The position numbers and the translations under genes were made by a program. Below are positions 5,291 through 7,171 of a DNA stretch of 7,171 nucleotides, piece by piece (the stretch's first letter is position 1; each line of letters begins with the position of its first letter). The notes under the pieces are model-generated. The model made no database searches and was not told the DNA's origin. It worked only from the letters and a program-made list of their open reading frames with translations. The stretch is from positions 1 through 7,171 of the forward strand of contig JAEYZV010000643.1 of the NCBI GenBank assembly GCA_023427865.1. The letters run 5' to 3'. The stretch comes from Acidobacteriota bacterium. Its GTDB lineage: Bacteria; Acidobacteriota; Vicinamibacteria; Vicinamibacterales; Vicinamibacteraceae.

Positions 5291-7171
5291 ATGAACGCTC
5301 CGGCCTGCCCCCGTTGCGTCGACCACCGTACGGCGACGTTCCACATCGCGGAGATGGATTGCGCCCACGAGGTCGCGATCCTCGAGAAGCGCCTCGGCAC
5401 GCTGGCCGGCGTCGTGACGCTCGATGCCGACGTCCTGTCGCGCCAGCTCCGCGTCCATTTCGACGGCGCAACGCTCGATTCCGGCCGTATCGCCGAAGCC
5501 GTGGCGCAGACCGGCATGCGCGCGTGGCCCGTCACCACCTCGACGGCGACGCCACACGCCGAGTCCGGGGTGCCATGGGGCATCGTCGGTGCGGGCCTGG
5601 CCTGTGCGGCGGCCGGCCTGCTCTGGTTCGCCGGTGCGCCCACTCTCGCGACGCGGGCCCTGCTGCTCGTTGCGATCGCGCTCACGGCCCCGGCGACGCT
5701 GCGGCGCGCCTGGGGTGCGGTGCGCGGCCGGCGGCTCGACATCCACGTGCTCATGACGATTGCCGTCGCGGGTGCGCTGGCGATCGGCGAATGGTTCGAG
5801 GCGGCCACGGTGCTCGTGCTGTTCGGCGTGGCGCAGGCGCTCGAGGCGCGCAGCCTCGCGCGGGCGCGGCGGGCGATCGCCGACGTGCTGAACGTGACGC
5901 CACCCACGGCGGACCTCCGCGACGGCGAAGCGACCCGATCGGTACCGGTGGAGCAGGTCGCCGTGGGGCAGTCGGTGTCGGTTCGGCCGGGTGCGCGCAT
6001 TCCACTCGATGGCACGGTGACCGTCGGCGAGAGCACGGTGAACCAGGCGCCCGTCACCGGGGAATCGGAACCCGTCCTCAAGGTGGTCGGCGACCCGGTG
6101 TACGCAGGATCGGTGAACGGCGAGGGCGCCCTCACCTTCGCGGTGAGCCGCGTGTCGTCGGACTCGACGGTCGCACGCATCGTGCACCTGGTCGAGCGCG
6201 CGCACGCGGCGCGTGCGCAGGTGCAGTCCACCGTCGATCGCTTCGCCGCGATCTACACGCCGATCGTGCTCGTCGTCGCCGCAGCGATGGCGGTGCTGCC
6301 GCCGCTGCTCGCCGGTGCCGCATGGACGGTGTGGATCGAGCGCGCCCTCGTGCTGCTCGTCGTCGCCTGCCCGTGTGCGCTCGTGATTGCGACACCGGTG
6401 GCGATGGTGTCGGCGCTGTCGGGTGCGGCGCGCCGCGGGCTGCTGCTGAAGGGCGGTGCCGTGCTCGAGCGGCTGTCGCAGATCCGCGTTGTCGCGCTCG
6501 ACAAGACGGGCACGATGTCGGAGGGCCGCCTGCGCATCGCCAACGTCGCCGCCCTGGGGGCCATGCCGGTCGAGCGCGCTCTGCAGCTGGCCGCGTCCGT
6601 CGAATCCGGCGTCCACCACCCGCTTGCCGAGGCGATCGTGTCCGAGGCGGTCCACCGCGGCATCGCGACGCTCGAGGCGCGCGCGCTGCAGCACGCGCCC
6701 GGCCGCGGCGCCGAGGCGATCGTCGATGGTCACCGCATCCGCATCGGGCGTCCCGAGTGGGTACGCGCCGAACTGCCTCAATCGGCGGTGCTGCCGGGTG
6801 CCAGCGCCGTGCTGGCGGTGGACGGCGAGCCGGTGCTGGCCATCGACGCCATCGACCACCCGCGTGAGGGCGCGCGTGGCGCCGTCGCGCGGCTGCGCAC
6901 GCTCGTCGAGCGCCTCGTGCTCGTCTCGGGCGATCACGACGGCGCGGTGGCGCGTCTCGCGGCGGACGTCGAGCTCGAGGAATGGCGTGCGCGACTCCTC
7001 CCCGAGGAGAAGGCGGCGATCGTCGGAGAGCTTGCTGCCGCGGGCCCTGTCCTGATGGTCGGCGACGGCATCAACGACGGGCCGGCGCTCGCGGCGGCAA
7101 GCGTGGGGCTCGCGGTGGCCGACAGCGGCAACGCGGTGGCGATGGAGGCCGCCGATGGCGCCCTCATGCAC
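5291..7171 (+). CDS. Heavy-metal-translocating P1B-type ATPase (Zn/Cd/Pb class), partial (C-terminus off the right edge)
   Basis: I translated 627 codons by hand with no stop. The protein should export a divalent metal across the inner membrane using ATP. It opens with C6xxC9, then a heavy-metal-associated domain with EMDCAHE (21-27), which has one Cys instead of the usual CxxC. Membrane segments lie at about 97-116, 121-137, 153-166, 169-184, 320-341 and 350-372. Catalytic motifs are complete: actuator TGES (256-259), metal-site CPC (360-362) in ACPCALVIATPVAM, phosphorylation site DKTGT (404-408, followed by MSEG rather than LTEG), HP (443-444), VSGD in place of TGD, and GDGIND (591-596). 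The ALVIATPVA context after CPC points to the Zn/Cd/Pb class rather than the Cu class. About 70-90 residues with the last two helices are missing, including the Asp that confirms the class in ZntA. The ArsR-type regulator directly upstream supports metal-induced expression. Confidence 0.95.
   Translation, partial: MNAPACPRCVDHRTATFHIAEMDCAHEVAILEKRLGTLAGVVTLDADVLSRQLRVHFDGATLDSGRIAEAVAQTGMRAWPVTTSTATPHAESGVPWGIVGAGLACAAAGLLWFAGAPTLATRALLLVAIALTAPATLRRAWGAVRGRRLDIHVLMTIAVAGALAIGEWFEAATVLVLFGVAQALEARSLARARRAIADVLNVTPPTADLRDGEATRSVPVEQVAVGQSVSVRPGARIPLDGTVTVGESTVNQAPVTGESEPVLKVVGDPVYAGSVNGEGALTFAVSRVSSDSTVARIVHLVERAHAARAQVQSTVDRFAAIYTPIVLVVAAAMAVLPPLLAGAAWTVWIERALVLLVVACPCALVIATPVAMVSALSGAARRGLLLKGGAVLERLSQIRVVALDKTGTMSEGRLRIANVAALGAMPVERALQLAASVESGVHHPLAEAIVSEAVHRGIATLEARALQHAPGRGAEAIVDGHRIRIGRPEWVRAELPQSAVLPGASAVLAVDGEPVLAIDAIDHPREGARGAVARLRTLVERLVLVSGDHDGAVARLAADVELEEWRARLLPEEKAAIVGELAAAGPVLMVGDGINDGPALAAASVGLAVADSGNAVAMEAADGALMH

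Noticed and set aside
4831..6867. A 678-codon plus-strand open frame beginning at a GTG within the operator
   Set aside because: It runs in a different frame through the repressor and ATPase genes and yields Arg/Gly/Ala-rich sequence without motifs; it is a composition shadow.
4928..7171. A 747-codon open frame on the minus strand opposite the repressor and P1B-ATPase genes
   Set aside because: The product is rich in Arg, His and Asp with no recognisable domain or membrane helix, while the opposite strand encodes two proteins with complete family motifs. Long antisense frames are common in GC-rich coding DNA.

Overview
This is a GC-rich (by eye, well over 60% GC), densely coding bacterial segment. 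It holds two divergent gene clusters separated by a 156-bp regulatory gap at about 4691-4846. Extreme third-position G/C, a Gld-type ABC cluster with a DUF4340 protein, and an SmtB-like regulator with a P1B-ATPase all fit a high-GC soil or aquatic bacterium. Acidobacteriota (Vicinamibacteria-like) is my best guess, but the phylum cannot be fixed from this sequence alone.

Minus-strand cluster, read right to left: an ABC ATP-binding protein (4690-3713), a six-helix ABC-2 permease (3720-2947), a membrane-anchored GldG/ABC_transp_aux-type protein (2921-1314) and a membrane-anchored DUF4340 repeat protein (from 1317 off the left edge). Junctions are an 8-nt overlap, a 25-nt gap and a 4-nt ATGA overlap, so this is almost certainly one translationally coupled operon. 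The ATPase drives the permease; the GldG-like and DUF4340 proteins probably form extracytoplasmic parts of the same complex. Its substrate is unknown, and in most phyla outside Bacteroidota it has no proven link to gliding.

Plus-strand cluster, left to right: an ArsR/SmtB-family metal sensor (4847-5290) followed with zero spacing by a Zn/Cd/Pb-type P1B-ATPase (5291 off the right edge). The sensor has a complete SmtB-type alpha-5 zinc site. A near-perfect 11-2-11 inverted repeat with the SmtB-type TGAACA/TGTTCA core lies directly on the sensor's start codon. This reads as a self-contained metal-detoxification switch: metal-free repressor sits on the operator, metal releases it, and the efflux pump is made.

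The gap between the clusters also carries a candidate minus-strand promoter for the ABC operon and a small hairpin in its predicted leader. No RNA genes, mobile elements, CRISPR arrays or convincing terminators were seen. Both terminal genes are cut by the window. I do not see a clearly new system. The points most worth checking are the operator/start-codon overlap, the functionally undefined four-gene ABC complex with its repeat protein, and a 10-G tract inside the DUF4340 gene.
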